From Bacteriovoracaceae bacterium UBA7695 (lineage in GTDB: Bacteria; Bdellovibrionota; Bacteriovoracia; Bacteriovoracales; Bacteriovoracaceae): a stretch of DNA of 29,366 nucleotides. Shown piece after piece: positions 7,901-14,965 of the stretch. The stretch covers positions 1 to 29,366 of the forward strand of contig DLGL01000033.1 in the NCBI GenBank assembly GCA_002482685.1, read 5' to 3'. The notes below the pieces were generated by a model. That model did not search any database, had not been told where the DNA came from, and saw only the letters and a list, made by a program, of their open reading frames with translations. The position numbers and the translations under genes were made by a program. How positions within the stretch are numbered: the first letter of the stretch is position 1; each line of letters starts with the position of its first letter.

Positions 7901-9788
7901 GAGCTTGAAGAACCTGCCATACTACTTTGTATTTTTTATTATCCTTAAGTGCTTCTTCGGCTGGAACTCCAGCGGGAATACCGATAGGAAGAATAACATA
8001 CCCATACTTCTTTCCTTCAGCTTTTCTCATTATTCTTCCCACTGACTGAACGACATCAACCATTGAGTCACGGGCATTCAAAAATAAGACCGCATCCAGT
8101 GCAGGCACATCAACACCTTCAGAGAGGCAACGCGCATTACTTAATATTCTGCAAGTATCTTCTGGGGTTTCTTCCTTAAGCCAAGTAAGTTTGGATTCAC
8201 GATCAAGGACGTTGAATCCTCCATCAACGTGCGCAAGCTCACACTTAAGAATATTTTTAATATCTGGATGGGAAGCAGTATACTGATGAATAACATTATC
8301 AAACATATCCACTATTTTTTTTGAATCTTCAATTTTTCGAGCAAAAGCGACAGCTCTTCTCATTGGCTTTTCATCTTCGGTAACTGCTTCTTTACCAACA
8401 AGTCGTTTTGAAAGTCCGTTCCAACAACCAATAATCTTTGCTATATCTTCTAGGGGTATTTCCCCATCTTCATTAGCAAAACTCTTTTGAAATTTCGGGT
8501 CAATTATTCCTTCATCAATCGCAAGTACGAGAACTTTATAATCTGTGAGAAGACCATCATTTACCGCTTTACCAAATCCAAGATGGTAAAACTCTGGACC
8601 ATATAGAGTCTCATCATCCATTGAATATAGGATGGCACTATTTTCTTTTGCTTTTGTCTGTACTGCATCACTAAAAATTCTTGGCGTTGCAGTCATGTAC
8701 AATCGCTTTTTTGTACTAATAAATTTCTGATCATGAACTTTAACGAAATGGGAATCTTCTTGATCTGCGACAGTTGCTCCAGTTGTTCTGTGAGCTTCAT
8801 CACAAATAATAATGTCAAATTCAGACAGACCCTTCTTTTGCGCTTCTGATACAACATCAATTGATTGATAGGTAGAAAATATTACAGTCATCTTCTTGTC
8901 CTTACGGACGCGCTCAAGACCTTTTATAAGAGAAGTAGTATCTGTTGAAGCTGGTATGGTGAGGTCGTGCTTTGACATGTCCTCTTTACTTTTTCCTACT
9001 TTGCTATCTGAACATACTGCAAAAGCGTGGAATGATTCTTCAGATTCAATTGTCCACTCTTTGAGCGTCTGGCTTAAAAGAGAAATTGAAGGAACTAGAA
9101 ATAGAACAAGACCATTATTTTTAGCTACGCTCTCAGCGAGTTTAAGTGCTGTAAAAGTTTTGCCTGTACCGCAAGCCATGATTAGTTTTCCACGATTTTG
9201 CTTCTGAAATCCATTCATCACTTTGTCGATAGCTTCTACTTGGTGCGCGCGTGGTTTCTTCTTTTCCTTTTTAATAAGTTGGTCAGGTTTATTTAGGCTG
9301 AACTTTGACCAATCAATAGAGCTCTGTTCTAGTTGGCCAACACCAAAACGAATTACTGGAATAGTCTGGCTATCCAAAGCTTTCTCTGCCGGTTCGCTCC
9401 AGCGGTCAGAAGTTGAAACGATAATTCTTTGAACAAAAGATTTCCGTTTACCTTCGACTTGAAAAGTTTTTCCTGATTCTGTGAAAAACGAATCAATATC
9501 ACCCTTTTGAACAAGATAAGTAGGAGCATAGAATTTACACTGAATTGCTGTGAACTCCCCATCATGTCCTTCCGCTACAAGATCTATACCATGGTCCTGA
9601 GCATTTACTTTGTGGGGAAACTCGCTCCACATATACACTTTTTTGTACTGATCAATGTATAGAGGCTCCGTCTCGAGAAAGCTCTTCATCAACTTTTCAA
9701 AGCTTGTACCTTTGTCTCGTTGATTTATAATCAATTCGTTGTATTGCTCTAAGAGATCATAAATTGATTGGATTTTTTTTGTACTCAT
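4977..9788 (-). CDS. Type ISP single-polypeptide restriction-modification enzyme
   Basis: One 1603-aa chain carries all activities of the LlaGI/LlaBIII-like Type ISP family, whose members are of similar length. Residues about 20-150 form an Mrr-like PD-(D/E)xK nuclease: Asp69 in HGIDL, then Gln83 and Lys85 in AIQCK. An SF2 helicase/translocase follows, with ACGTGKT (205-211), DEAH (330-333), TATPR (366-370) and QSVGRIMR (581-588). A coupler leads to an N6-adenine methyltransferase, with LDPFTGTG (894-901) and NPPY (1003-1006). The C-terminal part, about 1150-1603, should be the target-recognition domain that sets the DNA site. All catalytic motifs are intact, so it may be active. The start has AAAGG about 7-8 bases upstream. 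Codons 3-6 contain a run of eight A. It stands alone as a defence gene because methylation and cleavage are in one protein. Confidence 0.93.
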   Translation of the reverse strand: MSTKKIQSIYDLLEQYNELIINQRDKGTSFEKLMKSFLETEPLYIDQYKKVYMWSEFPHKVNAQDHGIDLVAEGHDGEFTAIQCKFYAPTYLVQKGDIDSFFTESGKTFQVEGKRKSFVQRIIVSTSDRWSEPAEKALDSQTIPVIRFGVGQLEQSSIDWSKFSLNKPDQLIKKEKKKPRAHQVEAIDKVMNGFQKQNRGKLIMACGTGKTFTALKLAESVAKNNGLVLFLVPSISLLSQTLKEWTIESEESFHAFAVCSDSKVGKSKEDMSKHDLTIPASTDTTSLIKGLERVRKDKKMTVIFSTYQSIDVVSEAQKKGLSEFDIIICDEAHRTTGATVADQEDSHFVKVHDQKFISTKKRLYMTATPRIFSDAVQTKAKENSAILYSMDDETLYGPEFYHLGFGKAVNDGLLTDYKVLVLAIDEGIIDPKFQKSFANEDGEIPLEDIAKIIGCWNGLSKRLVGKEAVTEDEKPMRRAVAFARKIEDSKKIVDMFDNVIHQYTASHPDIKNILKCELAHVDGGFNVLDRESKLTWLKEETPEDTCRILSNARCLSEGVDVPALDAVLFLNARDSMVDVVQSVGRIMRKAEGKKYGYVILPIGIPAGVPAEEALKDNKKYKVVWQVLQALRAHDERLDAEINKLDLNKNKSGKINVSIIGQGGGSDDNETNGGEKATRIQVQLSLLQLEEYKDAIYAKIVAKCGTRPYWENWATEVAEIAKRHTAQVKDILAGKNPEPIKAFESFLNGIRKNLNPSISEADAIEMLSQQLITKPVFDALFSHYKFTELNPVSQSMQSVLSIFDSAIKKEDAEYLKTFYASVRMVVKDINNAEARQRIIKELYDRFFNVAFKKMSERLGIVYTPIEVVDFIINSVEDVMQEEFGKSLSDKGVNILDPFTGTGTFMVRLLQSGIIKKEDLKRKFQSELHANELVLLAYYIATINIEETYNELISGDYQPFAGAVLTDTFQLDENNAQTSFAVALPEIHKRVEKQKKENIHVIISNPPYSAGQGDANDNNQNLAYPALDNKIRKTYAALSEAINKNSLYDSYIRGIKWATDRIGDEGIIGFVTNGSFIDSNSADGLRKTLVSEFSKIYCFNLRGNARTSGEERRREKGNVFGEGTRTPVAITIFIKSKNHTGDAEIFYNDIGDYLNREEKLKIISNLKTVKNVPWIKVFPNKEGDWVKQRNPEFDAFLPIGDKKSQEDKPIFQTYSRGLSTSRDVWCYNFSKVLLDQNINRMINFYNLEVDRLEESRKKDLEIDLDKFVNNDSTRISWNRSLKSDLNKLRKINYKENSRFVGLYRPFCKQFLYFNKNLNDMIYQLPKIFPTIEHNNFVICTSGVGASRFSVFITNVIPDVNFFTPTQAFPLYQYEKPLSNELDVSGETNLDAYIRRDAITDMTLEKFRLSYEDNSITKEKIFYYIYGLLHSASYKDKYQNDFKKMLPRIPLLRDFWGFSNTGESLANLHINYESAKPYELSEEVNEKAIQRVDGFYKVNETGMKFFGTKKTEDKTRIIFNSYVTLSGIPESAYEYILNGKSAIEWVMEKYVISKDKDSGIVNDPNEWSDDPRYIIDLVKRVVTVSMETIRLVNALPPFELLEEDKN

Positions 9789-9809
9789 GGCCCGACCTTT
9801 CTTCCTAGA

Positions 9810-9821
9810 TAAAACGTTTTA
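9810..9821. promoter_or_regulatory. 12-bp palindrome upstream of the Type ISP gene
   Basis: TAAAACGTTTTA is a perfect 12-bp palindrome 22 bp before the start codon of the restriction gene. On the minus strand it runs into a TATCTA -10-like box. It could be an operator, but short AT-rich palindromes also arise by chance. Confidence 0.3.
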
Positions 9822-10085
9822 CTGTTTAGGATGAAGGCCAGCAGATATCGCTAAAGAGCGAAGTTTGGCTTTATTAATGTGAGGATATAAGAATTTGCCT
9901 CAAATTTTGTTCAAAGATGAAACAAAATATTTTCAAGCAAAGCATATTTGAACTCTGTAGTCAGAGTCCCTCGCATCTATCATCCGTGATATTCGTATTA
10001 GCTATAAATGATACTTTAGGGCTCTCAGTTTGAGACTAAATTATTGTCTTAAGGATTCTTTATAGATGAAGAGTAGGGTGGCACT
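9822..10085. other. Non-coding stretch inside the island
   Basis: I see no plausible gene here on either strand. The only structure is an AT-rich inverted repeat, ATTTTGTT (9904-9911) and AACAAAAT (9921-9928), with no T run to make it a terminator. Remnants of lost island genes are possible but cannot be shown. Confidence 0.5.
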
Positions 10086-10189
10086 GAACTTCTGAACTTT
10101 TGTTACGCTCTAAAATGAAAAAGCTCGGCAAGAGCCGAGCAATTTCAATAATCTAAATGTGATTACGGGTTCAAGATATGGCGGAGACG
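10086..10189 (-). repeat. Intact copy of the tRNA-Ser(GCU) 3' end and flank (att-like)
   Basis: This segment covers the last 11 bases of tRNA-Ser(GCU) and the terminator region behind it. It matches 4152-4255 over about 105 bp by eye, at roughly 70 percent, with an exact 11-base core at 10179-10189. It is the tRNA-proximal end of the putative island. Confidence 0.6.
10112..10140 (-). terminator. Terminator after the serS-tRNA-Ser cluster
   Basis: On the minus strand a perfect 7-bp stem GCTCGGC / GCCGAGC with a four-base loop is followed by TTTTTCATTTT. It lies about 40 bp beyond the 3' end of tRNA-Ser(GCU) and would end the transcript that includes both serine tRNAs. Confidence 0.88.
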
Positions 10190-10268
10190 ATGAGATTTGA
10201 ACTCATGGAAGCCTTTCGGCTTCGCACCCTTAGCAAGGGTGTGGTTTAAGCCACTCACCCACGTCTCC
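10179..10268 (-). tRNA. tRNA-Ser (anticodon GCU)
   Basis: A 90-base class II tRNA reads on the minus strand. The acceptor arm is GGAGACG/CGTCTCC, discriminator G, with encoded CCA at 10179-10181. The anticodon stem CACCC/GGGTG holds loop TTGCTAA (anticodon GCT, plus-strand 10232-10234). A long variable arm (GAAGCC...GGCTTC) and the T loop TTCAAAT confirm a serine tRNA reading AGC and AGU. It is the proposed integration target of the island. Confidence 0.96.
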
Positions 10269-10312
10269 GTTATTTGGCTTAGAAACACTTACCAAGAACT
10301 CAATGTAAAAAG

Positions 10313-10402
10313 TGGCGGAGGACTAGGGATTCGAACCCCAGGTAGGCGTTAACCCACGACAGTTTTCAAAACTGTTGCCTTAAACCGCTCGGCCAGTCCT
10401 CC
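10313..10402 (-). tRNA. tRNA-Ser (anticodon UGA)
   Basis: A 90-base class II tRNA reads on the minus strand. The acceptor arm is GGAGGAC/GTCCTCC, discriminator G, with encoded CCA at 10313-10315. The anticodon stem ACAGT/ACTGT holds loop TTTGAAA (anticodon TGA, plus-strand 10366-10368). It has a long variable arm and T loop TTCGAAT. It lies 47 bp after the serS stop codon and 44 bp before tRNA-Ser(GCU), in the same direction. Confidence 0.96.
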
Positions 10403-10449
10403 ACTACAGGAGCATAAATATAAATAAGTTCAGGAAAAAAGACAATCGC

Positions 10450-11724
10450 TTATTTGCGAATCTCTTTCATGCCACCCATATAATTCCACAGAACCTCGGG
10501 AATTTGCACTGAGCCATCTTTTTGCTGATAGTTCTCAAGGATTGCCACTACTGTACGTCCTACGGCTAACCCAGAGCCATTGAGCGTATGTGCGAACTCA
10601 AGCTTACCTTCCTTATTGCGGAAGCGGATATTGGCCCTTCTCGCCTGGAAATCACCACAATTAGAAATTGAAGAGATCTCGCGGTACTTATTCTGGCTTG
10701 GGACCCAAACTTCCAGGTCGACAGTATTTTGCGACGCGAAACCCATATCTCCCGTACAGAGCCTCAAGGCCCGATAAGGCAGCTTAAGTTTTTCAAGAAC
10801 CTCACAGGCGCTCTTGATCATTTTTTGGTGAATTTCTTGAGATTGAGAAGGAGAGCAAATTGAAACCATTTCAACCTTGTTGAACTGGTGCATCCGGATC
10901 AGACCTTTAACATCCTTTCCGTGAGAGCCGGCCTCAGATCTAAAACATGGAGAATAAGCGGCGTAAAGGATTGGGAATTCTGCTTCTTCGATCACTTCAT
11001 CGCGCTTGATATTTGTCAGTGTAACTTCAGAAGTTGGAATGAGATACCATGGCTGCTCAGAATTGAGTTTGAAGAGTTGATCTTCAAACTTTGGAAGGTT
11101 TCCCGTTCCCAGTAAAGATCTCTCATGAGCAATAAATGGTGTCAGCATTTCTGTAAAGCCGTTTGCCGTTTGGTGATCAAGCATAAAATTGATAAGTGCT
11201 CTTTCAAGCTTTGCAATTCCTGCTTTATAAACCACAAACCGGGCACCTGTTATTTTGGCCCCAGCTTCAAAATCAAGCATTCCTAACTTTTCACCAACAT
11301 CAGCGTGATCTGCTGGAGTGAAATCAAATACCCTCGGTGTTCCCCAACGGCTTTCTTCTTTGTTTTCTTCTTCAGATTTACCGACTGGAACTGATGAATC
11401 AGGGAGATTTGGAATATTAAGTAGAAGATTCGTTTGTTTTAATTGAACCGCATCTAGTTCAGCGGCTTCTTTTTCCATTTCTGCTTTAAGAGTAGCGACC
11501 TGACCCATGGGTCCTGCAGCATCTTGTTTATTTTTTTTTAGTTCACCAATTTCACGAGACAATTTATTAATATCAGCTTTTTTAGTTTCGGAAGCAGTCG
11601 TAAGAAGCTTTCTTTTTTTATTGAGATCTAAAATTTCAGTTAAAACTGATGTGTCGACATTTCTGTTTCCGAGACTCGTTTTAATGGCGTCAAAATCACT
11701 TTCGATTTTTTTAATGTCTAACAT
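10450..11724 (-). CDS. serS: Seryl-tRNA synthetase
   Basis: This 424-aa class II synthetase charges tRNA-Ser with serine in the cytoplasm. Residues 1-105 form the long antiparallel coiled coil that grips the variable arm of tRNA-Ser. The catalytic core shows the TSE serine-binding motif (231-233), motif 2 in CFRSEAGSHGKDVKGLIR (260-277) with MHQFNKVEM after it, and motif 3 in LNGSGLAVGRTVVAILEN (381-398). Length is normal for the family. The start lies only eight bases after the stop of the upstream TPR gene, with AGGT in between, so the two are probably translationally coupled. Two serine tRNAs follow on the same strand before the first terminator, so enzyme and substrates may share a transcript. 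Confidence 0.97.
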   Translation of the reverse strand: MLDIKKIESDFDAIKTSLGNRNVDTSVLTEILDLNKKRKLLTTASETKKADINKLSREIGELKKNKQDAAGPMGQVATLKAEMEKEAAELDAVQLKQTNLLLNIPNLPDSSVPVGKSEEENKEESRWGTPRVFDFTPADHADVGEKLGMLDFEAGAKITGARFVVYKAGIAKLERALINFMLDHQTANGFTEMLTPFIAHERSLLGTGNLPKFEDQLFKLNSEQPWYLIPTSEVTLTNIKRDEVIEEAEFPILYAAYSPCFRSEAGSHGKDVKGLIRMHQFNKVEMVSICSPSQSQEIHQKMIKSACEVLEKLKLPYRALRLCTGDMGFASQNTVDLEVWVPSQNKYREISSISNCGDFQARRANIRFRNKEGKLEFAHTLNGSGLAVGRTVVAILENYQQKDGSVQIPEVLWNYMGGMKEIRK

Positions 11725-11732
11725 AAAGTTAC

Positions 11733-14700
11733 CTATTGCATGAGATTAATATAAGACTGAATTTGGCTTTTATCAGAAGCGTCTGGATTCATTTCAAGAT
11801 ACATTTTATAGGATTCTACGGCAAGAACCCCTTGTCCCAGAAGTCGGTAAACATCCCCAATTTTTCTGTGAATAACGGGTTCATCTGCTTTTTCTTTCAT
11901 CGCTTTTTTATAAAGATCCAGGGCAAGGTCAAAGTTATTTCGCTTAGTGCTGATATCTGCAAGACCCACTAATGATTCGTAGGCACGAGGGTTAATTTTT
12001 TGCGCACGCTTATAGAGATTTTCGGCCTGAGTGAGGTCGCCCTTTTCTGCCCAGATTTGTGCCATAAGAGAAAGATCTGCATCATTATCTCCATTGGCCT
12101 TAAGATCGGCTTCCACATCACTTAAAGCACCGTCATAGTCCTTACTTAGAAATTTTATCTTAGCTATGTAATACTGAACCTTAGGGTAGGTACTAAGCCT
12201 TTCCTGGATTCTCTTAAACCATTTGGCAGATTCAACTAATTCACCACTTTCAAATAAAACTCTGCCTGCAGTCATCATGGCTTCAATATCACCAGGCTCT
12301 ATATCCAAAAGTTTTTCAACTATTCCAGGTATCTCTTTGTACCTTTCATCTAGCAGTGCCGCTTTGATAAGGAACTCATATAAGGCCTTATCTCTAATAG
12401 GCATGTTTTCGAGTTTCGCTTTATAGTCCTGAAAGTCTTTAATTTTACCAGCTCTGTAGTAGAAAATAGCAATTTCTGAGAGCACCTTAGGATTTTCGCC
12501 AAATTCATTAAGAATACTCAAGAGGTACCCAATAGCTGCCCGATCGTCATTTTGTTCGTAGATAATTTTTGAATAGGCTATTCTATAATCAGCATTAACT
12601 GGGTCAAGCTCCATACACTTATTGAGTAGAATTCTTGCAGCATCAAAGTTTGCTCTTTTAATTAAAAGTTCTGCCAAAAGAAAAATATCTCTGTCATTCA
12701 ATGGATTCATGTTGATGGAGTTTTTTAACCAAGATATGGCCTGCAACGGATCACCCATTTGAATGTAAAGACGACCATTGGCAGAAGCATACTCGAAATC
12801 ATTTTTTATCTCTGTTCCAGACATAATCGCTATGCGATTTTTAGCGTCATTAAACTTATACGTTTCGATATAAGCGTCAACCAGAGCGATATTAATGCTT
12901 TTATCATCCGGAAATTTTTTAACTAGTGCTTCTAATGTCTTTAGTGCTTGGGACGCAATACCTAGTTTTAGCTGCATTTTTGCCAGGAACAATTCCGTTG
13001 GAATATATCCAGGATAAAAATCTGTTGCTTTGGCCACAGTACTAAGAGCAAGCTCATAGTTCTTTTTATCATGAAAAGATTTTGCCTGATTGAGTAACTT
13101 GATTGCCTTAGATTCTGCAATGAGTTTATCTGTTTCGTTTTGTGGGTTTTCAGTACTTGCAAGATCTGCCAAACGCATACGAAGCTCAGTAGAGTCTTCT
13201 ATTTTAAGTGAAGCCGTAAAATAGCTTGTAGCCTTTTTAACATCACCTTCACTGGCCAGTATTAACCCTGTTAATTCAAGGAACTTCGCCCGAGTAAGAT
13301 CATTATTTTCTAGATTCATTTCTTCTGCTTTATTCAGAAGAATCTGGGCTTCTTTAAATTGTTTTTCTTTGATCAGGTGATCAGCTTTCTTGAGAATAAA
13401 GCCTACCAACTTAGGAAACTTTTTTAACGCTTCATCAATGTATTGCAAAGCCTTGTCATTTTCCTGATTGAATACGTGATATTCAATTAAAGCATCGTAG
13501 GTATACCGAGTTTTTTCGGGTGCCTTAATTAATGGCTGGAGAAACTCTTTGGCCTTTTGAATTTTTCCAACTTTAAGCAAGGTCCTCAAATAAACTGCAA
13601 ATAAATCCTGCGAAACATTTGCTGGATAAAGTTTTAAGTATTTAGAGACTACGTCTTGGGCCGCTTCCCATTTATTAATGGAGGCATAAAAAAGATTTAG
13701 TCCGATGACTCCGTTGGGGTCTTTTACTAAAAATGGTCTTTTAGATTGAATTAAATTAAAAACAATTTGAGCATTTCCTTGTTTATCCTCTTTTGAGAAC
13801 TTCAATTGTTCAGCATAATCTCTGACCAGTAGATTAAGAGCTTCCTCTGAAGACATATTATTTTCATAGCTACTTTTGAGAAGTTTGCCAGCCTTGACTA
13901 AACTTACATAATCGCCAGCAGCAAATAGCTCTTTAGCCTCTTCTAATTGGACTTGCGAGAGTTTTGAATCAGCTTTATCAAAAGGTATTGGGAACTCAAC
14001 AATAGGTTCAAGATGCTGGAATACAGGTTTTTTAGGCACATCATCTTTTGGAAATAGAAATGCAAACATAAGAGCACCTACGGCAAGTGCAATAATGATC
14101 TTCATCTTCTTTTTCTTAGATTCGTCTTTGTCGCTATCGTCATCTTCATCAGATAACGCTTTTTCTTCGGCACGTTTTTTTTGTCTTATGCTTTTTGCTT
14201 CTTTATCAATTCTTTTTTCTTCAACTTCGGCGACATTCATTAGATCTGATTTTATGGAATCAAGCCGGATCATTTGAGTAGATTCATCTGCATCCCGAAT
14301 TTTCCTTGCGGCTTCTTCTTTAGCACGCGCCTCTTCAAGTAATCGCTTTTGTTCCTCTTCAGCTTTAAGTTTAGCTTCCTCAGCAAGCTTGTTTCTTCTA
14401 ATTCGCTCTATATCTTGTTGAGCAATAGGATTAATGGCAGTTTTTCCATCGTTATCATCATCAACGTTGGCTTCTTCGACAGGAGAATCGACATCTAATT
14501 TTAGCCCCTCATCAATTTCTAAAGCGATATCCTTAGCTTTTGTTTCCGCTTCTTTCGGTGGAGGCATAAAAATTGTATGCGTTAACTCCTGAATGGGTTC
14601 ATGATGGGTGACATCTATTTTCTCAATTTCACTTTCATTTTTTTTATTTCTTAGTTTAGTTAGATCTATGACAAAGGTTTCTTCTTTAGGAGAGGTGTTT

Positions 14701-14894
14701 GTAGAAGGAGATGATCCTGTCATCAATTCAGAATAAAAATCAAAAGTTGAAATTGCTGACCAACTACCCGTAGGAAAAACCTGGGCTTCTTCTTCACCTT
14801 GGATATGGCCCTTCGCCTTCAGCTCATGGAGCTGATCTAGAACAAATGGACCTATGACCCGACCTGTTTTTAGTCGGATTCGATATTTCGTCAT
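11733..14894 (-). CDS. Large TPR-repeat membrane protein with N-terminal GYF_2-like domain
   Basis: This 1053-aa protein has four parts. Residues 1-57 resemble a GYF_2-type domain (IGPFVLDQLHELKAKGHI...VFPTGSWSAI), a small protein-binding module. Residues 60-155 are acidic and probably disordered. Residues 155-262 are Lys/Glu-rich and predicted coiled coil. One membrane segment, residues 265-281 (IIIALAVGALMFAFLFP), follows a run of lysines, so the N-terminus is cytoplasmic. The remaining 770 residues are tandem TPR helices in the periplasm, with repeats such as A.NLYKRAQKINPRAYESLVGLA. Such proteins scaffold envelope complexes; in related predatory and gliding bacteria they are linked to motility or secretion. 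The partner is unknown. A TATAAT box ends seven bases before the ATG, suggesting leaderless translation. It is first in a unit with serS. Confidence 0.85.
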   Translation of the reverse strand: MTKYRIRLKTGRVIGPFVLDQLHELKAKGHIQGEEEAQVFPTGSWSAISTFDFYSELMTGSSPSTNTSPKEETFVIDLTKLRNKKNESEIEKIDVTHHEPIQELTHTIFMPPPKEAETKAKDIALEIDEGLKLDVDSPVEEANVDDDNDGKTAINPIAQQDIERIRRNKLAEEAKLKAEEEQKRLLEEARAKEEAARKIRDADESTQMIRLDSIKSDLMNVAEVEEKRIDKEAKSIRQKKRAEEKALSDEDDDSDKDESKKKKMKIIIALAVGALMFAFLFPKDDVPKKPVFQHLEPIVEFPIPFDKADSKLSQVQLEEAKELFAAGDYVSLVKAGKLLKSSYENNMSSEEALNLLVRDYAEQLKFSKEDKQGNAQIVFNLIQSKRPFLVKDPNGVIGLNLFYASINKWEAAQDVVSKYLKLYPANVSQDLFAVYLRTLLKVGKIQKAKEFLQPLIKAPEKTRYTYDALIEYHVFNQENDKALQYIDEALKKFPKLVGFILKKADHLIKEKQFKEAQILLNKAEEMNLENNDLTRAKFLELTGLILASEGDVKKATSYFTASLKIEDSTELRMRLADLASTENPQNETDKLIAESKAIKLLNQAKSFHDKKNYELALSTVAKATDFYPGYIPTELFLAKMQLKLGIASQALKTLEALVKKFPDDKSINIALVDAYIETYKFNDAKNRIAIMSGTEIKNDFEYASANGRLYIQMGDPLQAISWLKNSINMNPLNDRDIFLLAELLIKRANFDAARILLNKCMELDPVNADYRIAYSKIIYEQNDDRAAIGYLLSILNEFGENPKVLSEIAIFYYRAGKIKDFQDYKAKLENMPIRDKALYEFLIKAALLDERYKEIPGIVEKLLDIEPGDIEAMMTAGRVLFESGELVESAKWFKRIQERLSTYPKVQYYIAKIKFLSKDYDGALSDVEADLKANGDNDADLSLMAQIWAEKGDLTQAENLYKRAQKINPRAYESLVGLADISTKRNNFDLALDLYKKAMKEKADEPVIHRKIGDVYRLLGQGVLAVESYKMYLEMNPDASDKSQIQSYINLMQ

Positions 14895-14901
14895 GAGTTC
14901 T

Positions 14902-14931
14902 ATTATACGGAATTTTGGGGATTTAGGTTAA
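14902..14931 (-). promoter_or_regulatory. Promoter of the TPR-serS unit, leaderless type
   Basis: A consensus TATAAT (14902-14907) lies 18 bp from TTAACC (14926-14931) on the minus strand. The -10 box ends seven bases before the ATG, so transcription should start at or next to the start codon and leave no room for a Shine-Dalgarno site. The -35 box lies within the T-rich tail of the nuo terminator. Confidence 0.65.
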
Positions 14932-14958
14932 AACAAAAAAAGGGACCCGAAGGTCCCT
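14929..14958 (-). terminator. Terminator of the nuo operon
   Basis: On the minus strand a perfect 7-bp GC-rich stem, AGGGACC / GGTCCCT with a four-base loop, is followed by seven T, then GTTTT. It starts eight bases after the nuoN stop codon. Confidence 0.93.
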
Positions 14959-14965
14959 TGGAGAA

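Larger units (their letters stand above)
4256..10189. mobile_element. Putative tRNA-Ser-associated defence island, without integrase
   Basis: The interval is bounded by the two copies of the tRNA-Ser 3' end and flank. It carries only a Type ISP restriction-modification gene, two small unknown genes and non-coding remnants. tRNA 3' ends are classic integration sites, and restriction systems are typical island cargo. I see no integrase, transposase or relaxase in any frame, so the element would have to be mobilised in trans or be decayed. An alternative is local duplication of a tRNA-Ser gene with later loss of one copy and separate insertion of the restriction gene. Confidence 0.5.

Noticed and set aside
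4977..9788. The Type ISP gene as part of a BREX or DISARM system.
   Set aside because: None of the companion genes (pglZ, brxC, drmA/B) is present, and the fused nuclease-helicase-methylase layout is that of a stand-alone Type ISP enzyme.
9904..9928. AT-rich inverted repeat ATTTTGTT/AACAAAAT as a terminator.
   Set aside because: Neither strand has a T run after it and the stem has a single G-C pair.
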